Positions 15,241-23,416 of a stretch of DNA of 26,172 bases are shown in pieces. The stretch comes from Candidatus Undinarchaeales archaeon SRR5007147.bin71 (GTDB lineage Archaea > Undinarchaeota > Undinarchaeia > Undinarchaeales > Undinarchaeaceae): positions 1-26,172 of the forward strand of contig DVAE01000022.1 in NCBI GenBank assembly GCA_014189675.1, given 5' to 3'. Positions within the stretch are counted from its first letter, which is position 1. Each line of letters starts with the position of its first letter. The position numbers and the translations under genes are program-made. Under the pieces are notes generated by a model. The model was not told the origin of the DNA and ran no database searches. It worked only from the letters and a program-made list of their open reading frames with translations.

Positions 15241-15248
15241 TTATAAAG
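15241..15248 (+). promoter_or_regulatory. TATA-like box of the nucleotide-sugar dehydrogenase
   Basis: ttataaag is centred 25 nt before the ATG at 15270, so the dehydrogenase can be transcribed independently of the upstream hairpin region as a leaderless message. Confidence 0.65.
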
Positions 15249-15269
15249 CATCTAATCAACCTCTAGAGC

Positions 15270-16508
15270 ATGAAAGTAAGCGTTATAGGAACTGGATACG
15301 TCGGCCTGATAAGTGGAGTGGGCTATGCCAGCCAGGGGCATGATGTTATCTGTGTTGACGTAATAGAGGAAAAAGTCGCAAAAATAAACGCGGGCGAGCC
15401 CCCAATACACGAGGCAGGCCTTCCTGAGAGACTAAGACAGGTTCTGACCACGGGAAAATTCAGAGCAACTACTGATATCACAGATGCTGTAGAAAATTCA
15501 GATATCTGCTTCATCTCTGTAGGAACTCCCTCTGCCGCTGACGGTTCAATAGACCTAAAATACATAGAACAGGCTTCAAAGGACCTCGGAATAGCACTAA
15601 AAAACAAAAATTCCTATTTCACAATTGTTGTTAAAAGCACAGTAAGTCCGGGAACTACAGAGGGAACTGTAATAAAAAATGTAGAGGAAGAATCAGGCAA
15701 GAAAGCGGGACAGGATTTCGGTGTCTGTATGAATCCTGAATTCCTGAGGGAAGGAAAGGCAATAGAAGATTTTGATAATCCTGACAGAATAGTCATAGGA
15801 AGTTTCGATGAAAAAAGCTCAGAATCTCTCAAAGATCTCAACAAGGCCTTCAGCTGCCCTGTTCTTGAAACTCCCCTTTCAACAGCTGAAATGATAAAAT
15901 ACGTCAGCAATGCCTTCCTTGCAGTGAAAATTTCATACGCAAATGAAGTTGCTGAATTCTGCAAGAAAATAGGAGCCGACCCATACGAAGTTTTCAAAGG
16001 CGTCGGAATGGATAAACGCATTAATCCAGCATTCTTCAACTCAGGCCTTGGCTGGGGCGGAAGCTGCTTTCCAAAAGATACACGGGAATTCGCGGACGCG
16101 GCAAAAAGAGAGGGCGCAAATCCACGAATTGTTGATGCTGCAATCGAGACAAACAAAATACTCCCTTCTAAAATAGTTGAGCTTGCCGGAGATGTTTCCG
16201 GGAAAACAGTTGCAGTTCTCGGTCTTGCCTTCAAAGCCGGAACTGACGATGTCCGTGAATCACAGGCTGTCGAAGTTATAAAACTTCTGAATGAGAAAGG
16301 GGCAAAGATACAGGCCTATGACCCAGAAGCAGCAGAAGTCGAGGGTGTAGACAGAGCGGAAACAATGGAAAAAGCTCTCGAAGGCGCTGAGATCTGCCTT
16401 GTTCTGACTGAGTGGCCTGAATTTGCAAATATTCCTTTCTCTGGAAAAATAATTGACGGAAGAAATATAGTCGAAAACAGGGAAAACTACGAGGGGCTCT
16501 TCTGGTAG
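15270..16508 (+). CDS. UDP-glucose/UDP-sugar 6-dehydrogenase
   Basis: Two-step NAD-dependent oxidation of a UDP-hexose (most likely UDP-glucose to UDP-glucuronate) in the cytosol. The N-terminal Rossmann motif is GTGYVGLISGVGYAS. SVGTPSAADGSIDL, KSTVSPGTTEG and NPEFLREGKAIEDF are the conserved nucleotide and substrate contacts. The catalytic cysteine is C266 in GWGGSCFPKDT, and the C-terminal domain begins with VLGLAFKAGTDDVRES. The 412 residues are normal. UDP-GlcNAc or UDP-ManNAc dehydrogenases share these motifs. The UDP-glucuronate epimerase-like gene directly downstream makes UDP-glucose the best guess. The stop is 30 bp from the next start. Confidence 0.92.
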   Translation: MKVSVIGTGYVGLISGVGYASQGHDVICVDVIEEKVAKINAGEPPIHEAGLPERLRQVLTTGKFRATTDITDAVENSDICFISVGTPSAADGSIDLKYIEQASKDLGIALKNKNSYFTIVVKSTVSPGTTEGTVIKNVEEESGKKAGQDFGVCMNPEFLREGKAIEDFDNPDRIVIGSFDEKSSESLKDLNKAFSCPVLETPLSTAEMIKYVSNAFLAVKISYANEVAEFCKKIGADPYEVFKGVGMDKRINPAFFNSGLGWGGSCFPKDTREFADAAKREGANPRIVDAAIETNKILPSKIVELAGDVSGKTVAVLGLAFKAGTDDVRESQAVEVIKLLNEKGAKIQAYDPEAAEVEGVDRAETMEKALEGAEICLVLTEWPEFANIPFSGKIIDGRNIVENRENYEGLFW

Positions 16509-16510
16509 AT

Positions 16511-16518
16511 ATATTAAA
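16511..16518 (+). promoter_or_regulatory. TATA-like box of the UDP-glucuronate epimerase-like gene
   Basis: atattaaa is centred 25 nt before the ATG at 16539, and so helps choose that start over the ATG at 16530. Confidence 0.55.
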
Positions 16519-16538
16519 AAGAAGAACTAATGGGATTT

Positions 16539-17471
16539 ATGGCAAAAGCTATTGTAACAGGGGTCGCCGGTTTTATCGGCAGTACCTTGTCAGATACCCT
16601 GCTTGAACAGGGAACGGAGGTCATTGGAATTGACTGCTTCACAGACTATTATGAGCGTTCCACTAAAGAGAAAAACCTAGAAAGCTCAAAAGAAAACGAG
16701 AACTTCTCTTTTCTTGAACTTGACCTGGCAGAAGCAGATCTCTCAGACGCATTCAATGAGGTTGATGTCGTTTACCATCTTGCCGCCCAGCCTGGCGTTC
16801 GCTACAGCTGGGAAAACTTTGATGTCTATCTAAAAAACAACATAAAGGCAACACAGAGAGTTCTAGAAGCCTCAAAAGAGTCCGGCTCACGAGTTATTTT
16901 CGCTTCATCATCTTCAGTATATGGTGATGCTGAACTCCCTCTTACAGAGGATACAAAAGCAAGACCAGTATCTCCTTATGGTGCATCGAAACTGGCCTGC
17001 GAACACCTCTGCAGAATATACAGCGAATCCTTCAAGGTTCCGACAGTTTCTCTCAGATATTTCACAGTATACGGACCTCGCCAGCGTCCTGATATGGCGA
17101 TTAATATTTTTACCCACAAAATCCTCGCCGGCGAGCCAATCAAAATATACGGAAGCGGCGAGCAAACTCGTGATTTTACATATGTCCAGGATATAGTTGA
17201 CGGAACAATCGCTGCCGGAGAAAGCAGTCTCAGCAAGGATATCCTAAATATCGGCGGCGGTTCTCAAATTATGCTTAACGACCTTGTTTCAAAAATAGAA
17301 AAGGCACTTGGAAAAGAAGCCAAAATAGAGAAAGAAGGTTCACAGCGCGGTGATATGAAGCACACAAAAGCCTCTCTCGACAAAGCAAAGAAAGAGATAG
17401 GCTACAAGCCAAAAATTTCAATTGATGAAGGAATAAAAAGATACACTGACTGGGTAGTTTCAAATGGATAA
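16539..17471 (+). CDS. NAD-dependent sugar epimerase, UDP-glucuronate 4-epimerase-like
   Basis: Short-chain dehydrogenase-type epimerase. NAD binding is by TGVAGFIGS (7-15); the catalytic triad is S124-126 region, Y147 and K151 (SPYGASK). The CFTDYYERSTKEKNL segment (33-47) and the QPGVRYSWEN segment (84-93) match the marks of UDP-glucuronate 4-epimerases (DNxNDYY...LK and QAGVRYS), so it probably makes UDP-galacturonate from the product of the upstream dehydrogenase. The start at 16539 (MAKAIVTG) is preferred for homology and promoter spacing; 16530 would add MGF. It overlaps the GT39 gene by 8 bp. Confidence 0.88.
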   Translation: MAKAIVTGVAGFIGSTLSDTLLEQGTEVIGIDCFTDYYERSTKEKNLESSKENENFSFLELDLAEADLSDAFNEVDVVYHLAAQPGVRYSWENFDVYLKNNIKATQRVLEASKESGSRVIFASSSSVYGDAELPLTEDTKARPVSPYGASKLACEHLCRIYSESFKVPTVSLRYFTVYGPRQRPDMAINIFTHKILAGEPIKIYGSGEQTRDFTYVQDIVDGTIAAGESSLSKDILNIGGGSQIMLNDLVSKIEKALGKEAKIEKEGSQRGDMKHTKASLDKAKKEIGYKPKISIDEGIKRYTDWVVSNG

Positions 17472-19107
17472 GTTCGTAGCCGACATAAAAAAGAATCGAA
17501 AAATCTACGTTGCACTATTCCTCATACTCCTTTTCGGAATGTACCTCAGGGTCTATCACATTGACTATCCCACTATCGGTTATCACAATTGGAAGGAAAG
17601 CCACTACTTGGCAGAGTCAAGGAATTTTGCAGAGGACGGTTTCTTCAATCACGGTTTCTTTGTTCCCGAGTGGGACGCACTTCGCTCTTTCGATGACCCG
17701 ACAGGAGCTCATTCTGACACATTTCCTGTTATATCAATTTTGATAGCCATTGCATTCAATATATTTGGTCCTTATCTCTGGGTCGCCCGTCTCGTCGGGA
17801 TAATATTTAGTCTCGGAACTGTCCTTATGATGTTCCTTCTGTCAAGAGAGCTCTTCAAAAGGGACGATATTGCAATTATTGCGGCCGCTCTCACAGCAAT
17901 AAATCCACTCTTCGTTTTCTTCAGCCACAATGTCCAGCTCATAAATCCAGGTGTTTTCTTTATGATAAGTTCAGCCTACTTCTATGTCAGATGGCGTGAT
18001 TCTGATAAAAATTCACACTTAATCAGTACTGCAGTCTTCCTTACCCTTGCAGGGCTGACAAAATACACCTTCTTAGTAATCGCTATACCATTCGCACTCA
18101 CTTTCCCTTACAAAAAACTACTAAAGCTAAACAAGTCCCAGATTAAAGCCTATTCAGTCTCATTCATGGCAATGCTCGCACTTCCTGCCTGGTTCCTCTA
18201 CTCAAAAACAATAGTCCAGGCTGAGGGAACAGCACTCGCCACCGGAGAGATGAATCTATGGGCCTTCCTCACTTCAGGTTGGTGGAAATCTGTCTGGCCA
18301 TTTTTATCTGACAACTACACAACTATCGGCTTCTTCTTTGCAATTTCTGGAATTGCAATGCTTGCCGTATTTTACAAGTCAAACAAAAAATTCGCAGAAC
18401 TTTTCCTATTGTCTTACGCCATAGCCATCATCCCCTTTATCATGATAATGTCAAACAAGCTGAAGGGACACAGCTACCATCAGTTCCCAATAGCCCCAAT
18501 CATAATACTCACAATGTCCTACTTCATAATGGTAGTTTCACAGACCTCTCTCGGGCTCTTCAAAGTGAAAGCTGAAAAACGAGAGATTCTTAAATGGGCT
18601 GCAATTCTGGTTCTCTTCCTTGTCTTACTATCTCCTTCAATGGATGCAAAAAACAAGCAGTTTGATACACAGTTCTTCGGTCTGGATATTGCCGGAGATT
18701 ACATCAGGGAAAACAGCGAAGAGACCGAAAAAGTCATGTTTTCAGGTGGCCAGTCCTTCGGCTTTCTCTGGAATGCCGACAGAAAGGCCTACTACAGCAC
18801 AGATCTTACTCTAGATATTCTTAAACAGGCAGAAGAAAATGGAGTCCGCTGGATTTTTATGTACCACTGGGGTTTCGTAGATTTACAGGACCCGGTACTT
18901 CTACAATATCTTGAGGAAAACTATGTGTTCAGGCAGATGGCATATCTCTCACAAGGAAAGGATAATATTGTTTACTACATTATTCTTGAAAAGGGAGAAG
19001 GCGGATTTTCAATGGATGCTCTGCAAAGCTGGACAGACGGCAAAGATCTCAGGTATAAAGACTACGACCTAAATTCAGGAAAAATAAAACTTTACTACGT
19101 AAACTAG
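17464..19107 (+). CDS. Membrane glycosyltransferase, GT39/ArnT-like (GT-C fold)
   Basis: A 547-residue integral membrane protein with about 10-12 hydrophobic spans and a ~140-residue soluble C-terminal domain. GT-C enzymes use polyprenyl-phosphate sugars on the outer membrane face. The first extracellular loop carries GYHNWKESHYLAESRNF, which resembles the HNWR...ARNF loop of a GT39 subfamily, with the acidic residue of KE as the probable catalytic base. It is translated from a start inside the epimerase gene (8-bp overlap). The neighbouring polyprenyl-phosphate-sugar synthase could supply its donor. It may add a sugar to the lipid-linked or protein-bound glycan; the sugar is not readable from sequence. 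Its stop codon abuts the stop of the converging GT2 gene. Confidence 0.85.
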   Translation: MDKFVADIKKNRKIYVALFLILLFGMYLRVYHIDYPTIGYHNWKESHYLAESRNFAEDGFFNHGFFVPEWDALRSFDDPTGAHSDTFPVISILIAIAFNIFGPYLWVARLVGIIFSLGTVLMMFLLSRELFKRDDIAIIAAALTAINPLFVFFSHNVQLINPGVFFMISSAYFYVRWRDSDKNSHLISTAVFLTLAGLTKYTFLVIAIPFALTFPYKKLLKLNKSQIKAYSVSFMAMLALPAWFLYSKTIVQAEGTALATGEMNLWAFLTSGWWKSVWPFLSDNYTTIGFFFAISGIAMLAVFYKSNKKFAELFLLSYAIAIIPFIMIMSNKLKGHSYHQFPIAPIIILTMSYFIMVVSQTSLGLFKVKAEKREILKWAAILVLFLVLLSPSMDAKNKQFDTQFFGLDIAGDYIRENSEETEKVMFSGGQSFGFLWNADRKAYYSTDLTLDILKQAEENGVRWIFMYHWGFVDLQDPVLLQYLEENYVFRQMAYLSQGKDNIVYYIILEKGEGGFSMDALQSWTDGKDLRYKDYDLNSGKIKLYYVN

Positions 19108-20001
19108 CTACTTCCTTTCTCTAGTTCTAATTATAAGCTCGGCGAGAAGCCCGTTAAATATGAACTGCATTCCAAGCAGTACCAAAAGAACAACAAGTAT
19201 CAAAAGCGGTCTGCTTCCTATTCCTTGACCAAGAGCATATTTATCATAAAGAAGTTTTACTCCTCCTAGAAAACCAAGCCCCATAAGAGCAAAACCGGTG
19301 GCTCCGAAAATATGTATTGGTCTTGAGCCGTAGGAAGTCAGGAATTTAAGGGTAATGAGGTCCAGAAATCCCTTCGGAAGTCTAGAAAGTCCGTACTTAG
19401 TTTTTCCGGATTTCCTTTCGTGGTGTTTTACCTTCATTTCTATAACTTTATGTCCTTTAACTGAAAGCATTGCAGGTATATATCTGTGCCCTTCTCCGTG
19501 AAGTTCAAGATCCTTTATCGCAGAGCTCTTGTAAGCCCTGAGTGTACATCCCTGATCATGAAGGCTTAGCCCGAAAAAGCGCCTTACAAGGAAATTATTC
19601 AATTTAGATGCCATTCGCTTCCCAATAGTGTCCTTCCTGTTCGCTCTCCAGCCGCAGACAACGTCCGCTTTTCCCAGACCTTCAACAAGTTTCGGTATAT
19701 CTGAGGGGTCATTCTGCAAATCAGCGTCCATAGAAACAACAATCTTCCCTTTACTTGCCTTAAAACCAGTAAGAAGGGCGGCAGTTTGTCCTTTATTGCT
19801 TCCGTGCTTTACAAGTTTCACAGATTTATCGTGCTTTGCAATTTTCTCAAGCTTTTCAATAGTTCCATCACTGCTACCATCGTCTACAAAAAGAATTTCA
19901 TGGCTTTTCTTCATTCTTGTCAGTACAGTTGCCAGCTCCATATAGAGCCTTTCTACATTTCCTTCCTCATTATAGGCTGGTATGACAACAGAAATTTCCA
20001 T
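19108..20001 (-). CDS. GT2 glycosyltransferase, dolichyl-phosphate sugar synthase (DPM1/GtrB-like)
   Basis: Transfers a sugar from a nucleotide donor to polyprenyl phosphate on the cytosolic membrane face. GT-A fold: ISVVIPAYNEEGNV (3-16), FVDDGSSDGT (38-47), and the metal-binding MDADLQNDP with D92 and D94. KTKYGLSRLPKG is the conserved lipid-interface region, and two C-terminal membrane helices (about 230-290) anchor it. The ATG at 20001 is chosen because it starts right at strand 1 and has a TATA-like box 25 nt upstream; a TTG at 20040 would add 13 residues of unlikely sequence. It faces the GT39 gene tail to tail with no gap and is probably the donor maker for it. Confidence 0.9.
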   Translation of the reverse strand: MEISVVIPAYNEEGNVERLYMELATVLTRMKKSHEILFVDDGSSDGTIEKLEKIAKHDKSVKLVKHGSNKGQTAALLTGFKASKGKIVVSMDADLQNDPSDIPKLVEGLGKADVVCGWRANRKDTIGKRMASKLNNFLVRRFFGLSLHDQGCTLRAYKSSAIKDLELHGEGHRYIPAMLSVKGHKVIEMKVKHHERKSGKTKYGLSRLPKGFLDLITLKFLTSYGSRPIHIFGATGFALMGLGFLGGVKLLYDKYALGQGIGSRPLLILVVLLVLLGMQFIFNGLLAELIIRTRERK

Positions 20002-20021
20002 GCGAAATCGTTGTACAGAGG

Positions 20022-20031
20022 CATATAAATA
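20022..20031 (-). promoter_or_regulatory. TATA-like box of the DPM1-like gene
   Basis: On the minus strand tatttatatg is centred 25 nt before the ATG at 20001. Confidence 0.6.
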
Positions 20032-20062
20032 ATTGTCCAAGACATAATTTTTTCATAGAGAG

Positions 20063-20071
20063 CTATAAATA
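20063..20071 (+). promoter_or_regulatory. TATA-like box of the phosphohexomutase
   Basis: ctataaata, one of the best TATA matches in the window, is centred 27 nt before the ATG at 20094. It shares the 92-bp divergent region with the GT2 promoter. Confidence 0.65.
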
Positions 20072-20093
20072 GCAAATATCCTACACATATGCT

Positions 20094-21422
20094 ATGGCGC
20101 TTTTTTCAACAACTGGCATCCGGGGCATAGCGAATATCGACATAACACCTGAGTTTATGTTGGACCTCGGAAAAACATTCGGGACGATGGTAGGTCCCTG
20201 TAAAGTTCTTGTTGCCAGAGACACAAGAACCAGTTCAGAGATGCTTTCAAACTCCTTAATTGCAGGATTACTTTCGACTGGCTGTGATGTATTCGACACT
20301 GGAATTGCTGCTGGACCTGTCGTAAATCACGCGGCTCAGAGCGCTTATGATGCAGGCGTCATGATAACAAGCTCCCACAATCCTCCTGAATACAATGGAG
20401 CAAAATTCATTCTCAAAGGTGGCAAGGAAGTTGGCGAAAAGGAAGAGATAGAGTTCGAAAAAATACTAAACTCCCGTAAATTCATCACTGTAAGTTGGGA
20501 CAAGGTCGGCTCATATTCAGAGTGCGACTCAGTAAGTCCTTACATTATGGATGCTCTGGCTCTCGTTAATTTAGAAAAGATAAAGTCCAAAAAATTCAGA
20601 GTCCTTGCAGACCCTGGAAACGGCGCTCAAATCGACGCAGTTCCGCGAATACTCAAGGAGCTTGGTTGTGAGGCTGTAATAATCAATGGAGAAAACACCG
20701 GAAAGTTCGGACGACTTCCTGAGCCAAGACCTGAGACACTTTCTGAGCTTTTCGAAGAGGTCCGAAAACAGAAGGCAGATTTCGGCGTTGCCTTCGACTG
20801 CGACGGTGATAGAGCAGTATTCTGTAACGAAAAGGGCGAGTTCATCATGGGCGATGTTACAGGTTCAATGATAGCCGGCTCTCTAGCAGAAAAAGGAGAC
20901 AAAATAGTAACTCCTGTTGCAACTTCCAGCATCATTGATGATGTTGCCTCAAATTCAGGTGCCGAAATTGTCAGAACAAGAGTCGGCGCCAAGTATGTCA
21001 GCGATTCTGTGATTTCAGGTGGCGCTGTCTTCGGTTTCGAGGAAAACGGTGGCTGCATCTTCCCAAAACTCAGCCCAGGTCGCGACGGTTCAATGACACT
21101 CATAAAAATGCTAGACCTTCTTACAGATTATGACTCTTTCAGCTCTGCAGTTTCCAGCCTTCCAAAATATTTCCAACTTAAGGCTAAATTTGAATGCAGC
21201 GATGATAAAAAAGAAGACACAATGAAGCGTGCTATGGAAAGGGCAAAACAAGATGGACGAAAATTCTCCGATATTGATGGTCTCAAATTTTTCGAAGATG
21301 ATGGCTGGATTCTCGTCCGAGCCTCAGGAACTGAACCAGTACTTCGAGTTTTCTCAGAAGCAAAAACAGAGTCAAGGGCGCAGGAACTTCTTGAACTTGG
21401 AAAAGCACTTCTCTCAGACTAG
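20094..21422 (+). CDS. glmM: Phosphoglucosamine mutase / phosphomannomutase family
   Basis: Moves phosphate between C6 and C1 of a hexose or hexosamine, supplying GlcN-1-P, Glc-1-P or Man-1-P for nucleotide sugars. All four family sites are visible: the phosphoserine loop TSSHNPPEYNGAKF (S94), the Mg-binding loop DCDGDR (D235, D237, D239), the sugar-binding GFEENGGCIF, and the phosphate-binding RASGTEPVLRVFSEA at the C-terminus. GEENGG-type loops are typical of archaeal GlmM/ManB, whose specificity is hard to separate by motif. It is monocistronic and opposes the six-gene minus-strand operon (2-bp gap), fitting a precursor supplier for the GlcNAc-1-P transferase there. Confidence 0.9.
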   Translation: MALFSTTGIRGIANIDITPEFMLDLGKTFGTMVGPCKVLVARDTRTSSEMLSNSLIAGLLSTGCDVFDTGIAAGPVVNHAAQSAYDAGVMITSSHNPPEYNGAKFILKGGKEVGEKEEIEFEKILNSRKFITVSWDKVGSYSECDSVSPYIMDALALVNLEKIKSKKFRVLADPGNGAQIDAVPRILKELGCEAVIINGENTGKFGRLPEPRPETLSELFEEVRKQKADFGVAFDCDGDRAVFCNEKGEFIMGDVTGSMIAGSLAEKGDKIVTPVATSSIIDDVASNSGAEIVRTRVGAKYVSDSVISGGAVFGFEENGGCIFPKLSPGRDGSMTLIKMLDLLTDYDSFSSAVSSLPKYFQLKAKFECSDDKKEDTMKRAMERAKQDGRKFSDIDGLKFFEDDGWILVRASGTEPVLRVFSEAKTESRAQELLELGKALLSD

Positions 21423-21424
21423 AC

Positions 21425-22387
21425 TTAAAGTCTCCAGATTTTTACTGGGTCTGCCAGCCAGAAAAGCAGTCCAAGAGATGCAATGAAATAATTAAACAAA
21501 AGAATTATCAGAGAAAAGGCAACTGCGCTTCCTGCTCCAATCCCTAGAAGTCCTAACATCCCTATTAAAACAAGGTCTCTTGTTCCTATTCCTGATATAG
21601 ATATTGGGATGAGCTCGGCAAGCATACTAACTGGTATTATCATTGTCATATAGAAGAAGCTAATGTTAATTCCTGCTGACAATAAAAGCAAATAATATTG
21701 CAGAAACACAATTCCCCATGCAATCAGGGTGAGGCCTGCAATCTTTTCCAGAAGAAAACGCTTCCTTCTTATTACTCGGACGCCTTCATAAAATTCCTCA
21801 AAATTTGTTCTCAAAATATTCTGGTGTCTTTTCGGAACCAGTTTGCGAAAAATTGGTCTCATCATTCTCCTCGTTACTCCTTCCTCTAAAACTAGCAAAA
21901 TTACAATCGCAAAAACCACAAATGCCCCTATTGCTATCTTAGGTGTGCTAAACCCAATTGCAAACTCGGCAGTCATATAATATATTCCAATTATAGCCAG
22001 AAGAAATAGTAAGATAGTATCAACTACCCTATCTATAAAAACGGTTGCAAATGCTTTCCCAGTTCTAATTTTCCTGTCATCAGCCGCGTATATTGCCTTT
22101 ATAATTTCTCCAATTCTTCCTGGTGTTATAACTGCCGCGAAAATTCCTATAATAAAGGCTTTCCAGGCATCAATAAACTTAAATCCAGGTTTCTGCGCAT
22201 CGACTCCCAGCTTCCACTTGTAGGCTTTTATTCCTGAACTGAGAAAAACTAGAAGCAGTGCAAAAATGAAGTATAGAGGATTTGCCTTCAGAAAGGCTTC
22301 AGTTATTACAGATACTCCTACTGAATTAACAATGTAAGCAAATAGGAGAAGCCCTATAAGAGGAAGAAATCTCTTTGCGCTAAACAT
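21425..22387 (-). CDS. UPF0104 family membrane protein (lysylphosphatidylglycerol synthase TM-like), possible glycan-lipid flippase
   Basis: About 320 residues with roughly eight membrane spans and the family segments GVDAQKPGFKFIDAWKAFIIG, TPGRIGEIIKAIY, FIDRVVDTILLF and PISISGIGTRDLV (each at or under 20 residues and in family order). UPF0104/LPG_synthase_TM proteins are common in archaeal glycosylation loci, where some are proposed to flip lipid-linked sugars; no catalytic domain is attached. I chose the ATG at 22387 (MFSAKRF), giving an 8-bp overlap with the DUF2304 gene; the upstream ATG at 22411 would give a 32-bp overlap and a basic extension. It is the last gene of the minus-strand operon. 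Confidence 0.85.
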   Translation of the reverse strand: MFSAKRFLPLIGLLLFAYIVNSVGVSVITEAFLKANPLYFIFALLLVFLSSGIKAYKWKLGVDAQKPGFKFIDAWKAFIIGIFAAVITPGRIGEIIKAIYAADDRKIRTGKAFATVFIDRVVDTILLFLLAIIGIYYMTAEFAIGFSTPKIAIGAFVVFAIVILLVLEEGVTRRMMRPIFRKLVPKRHQNILRTNFEEFYEGVRVIRRKRFLLEKIAGLTLIAWGIVFLQYYLLLLSAGINISFFYMTMIIPVSMLAELIPISISGIGTRDLVLIGMLGLLGIGAGSAVAFSLIILLFNYFIASLGLLFWLADPVKIWRL

Positions 22388-22730
22388 TCTTCTTCCGGCC
22401 CTTCTGCTCAAGTTCCAGGGAAACCTTTCTGACCAGGTTTGTTATTTGCCTCTGAGTTTCCTGGTTACGTATATACACCTGAAAGACGAAACCATAAACT
22501 CCCAATATTCCAAGAACCAGAAGCGCATCAAGCCCCCTTCCAATTTTCAGCCAGCTAAGAAGGGAATCAAGAGCAGTAGGATATACTGAAACTCCAACAA
22601 TCGCGATAGCGACTGAGCCCCATGTAATAAAATCACGATCCTTAAAATTCCCTTTCCTGTAAAGTTTTACAGCATAGTAGAACATAATAAGCCCGAGGGC
22701 CAGTCCGAATGCCTGTATTCCAGCTATCAT
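22380..22730 (-). CDS. DUF2304 family small membrane protein
   Basis: A 116-residue protein with three membrane helices (about 1-20, 32-52, 64-86) and a cytosolic C-terminal helix rich in Glu, Lys and Arg (NQETQRQITNLVRKVSLELE). DUF2304 proteins usually sit next to GT2 glycosyltransferases, as here, and may anchor or regulate them; the function is not established. The ATG at 22730 is set by the 4-bp ATGA overlap with the GT2 stop; the TTG at 22742 is unlikely. Confidence 0.85.
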   Translation of the reverse strand: MIAGIQAFGLALGLIMFYYAVKLYRKGNFKDRDFITWGSVAIAIVGVSVYPTALDSLLSWLKIGRGLDALLVLGILGVYGFVFQVYIRNQETQRQITNLVRKVSLELEQKGRKKNV

Positions 22731-23416
22731 TTTCTCAACCAAAGGCGTTTAAGGAGAATTCCATGCATTATTTTTACTCCCTCACGCACGTTTGTACCTT
22801 TTCTTTTACTACGTTCGTCATATAAAGCTTTTATCGGGACTTCTTCTATTTTCATTCCATATCTTCCGAGCTCGTAGACAATTTCCGATGATACATCATA
22901 GCGGTCGCATACAATAGATATAGCTTTTGCAGCCTTTTTATCAAATGCCCTCAGCCCGCTTTGCGAATCAGTAACCTTTGTCCTGGCAAGCAAGTTTGTG
23001 AATCCTGTAAGAAACCAATTCCCAAACTTTGTAACTGGAGGCATCATCTCTAAATCTTCTTTTCTTAGAAATCTAGAGCCTATAACCGCGTTCGCCCTCT
23101 TCTTCTGTATTGGCTCTATCAAGTTTTTTATATCTCTTCCACTATGCTGAAGGTCCGCATCAAAAGTAACTATAATGTCAGCGTTTTTTCTCATAGCAGA
23201 TTTTATCCCGGTCGCAAGTGTGGCTCCCAGTCCGCGATTGATAATATGGCTTGCAACAAAGGCTCCCTCTGCCAAGGCAATCTCTTCCGTCTTATCTGAT
23301 GAGCCGTCATTAACAACAACAACATTTGCCCTTGGGAACCCCTCTTTGAGGCTCTGCAGACTCTTTTTTATTGTCTTTTCTTCGTTGTAAGCAGGCATTA
23401 CAATAACAACTTTCAT
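22727..23416 (-). CDS. GT2 family glycosyltransferase (soluble, DPM1-like)
   Basis: A 229-residue GT-A domain: VVIVMPAYNEEKTI, VNDGSSDKTEE, a Gly-rich INRGLGATLATGI and the metal/nucleotide site FDADLQHSGRDI (D86, D88). The TDSQSGLRAFDKKA segment and the basic YDERSKRKGTNV tail match the polyprenyl-phosphate sugar synthase branch. It has no membrane helices of its own, and the adjacent DUF2304 protein could provide the membrane link. Starts and stops overlap both neighbours by 4 bp (ATGA). Confidence 0.9.
   Translation of the reverse strand: MKVVIVMPAYNEEKTIKKSLQSLKEGFPRANVVVVNDGSSDKTEEIALAEGAFVASHIINRGLGATLATGIKSAMRKNADIIVTFDADLQHSGRDIKNLIEPIQKKRANAVIGSRFLRKEDLEMMPPVTKFGNWFLTGFTNLLARTKVTDSQSGLRAFDKKAAKAISIVCDRYDVSSEIVYELGRYGMKIEEVPIKALYDERSKRKGTNVREGVKIMHGILLKRLWLRK

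Noticed and set aside
15223-15250. TATA-like box on the minus strand reading into the hairpin region
   Set aside because: The box is nearly symmetric and works better for the dehydrogenase; the two wobble pairs disfavour a minus-strand structured RNA.
15116-15251. Closing helix ATGCTT (15116-15121) with AAGCAT (15246-15251) around the three hairpins
   Set aside because: The 5' arm is upstream of the predicted RNA start and the 3' arm overlaps the next gene's TATA-like box, so a 6-bp match is more likely chance.
15116-15343. 75-codon open frame across the RNA candidate and the start of the dehydrogenase gene
   Set aside because: It runs out of frame into the dehydrogenase, its composition (Arg, Pro, Tyr, Cys mix) fits no protein type, its ATG is only ~17 nt from the TATA-like box, and the same bases form the hairpins.
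20627-21103. 158-codon frame antisense to the phosphohexomutase
   Set aside because: Mirror of a fully conserved enzyme; Ser/Pro-rich composition is typical of antisense frames and no promoter is seen.
21421-21443. Small AGACT/AGTCT hairpin followed by T5 after the phosphohexomutase
   Set aside because: Only 5 bp with a 3-nt loop and lying inside the end of the opposing gene; too weak to call a terminator.
22388-22411. Upstream ATG of the UPF0104 protein (adds eight residues)
   Set aside because: It would overlap the DUF2304 gene by 32 bp, whereas the ATG at 22387 gives the short overlap seen across this operon.
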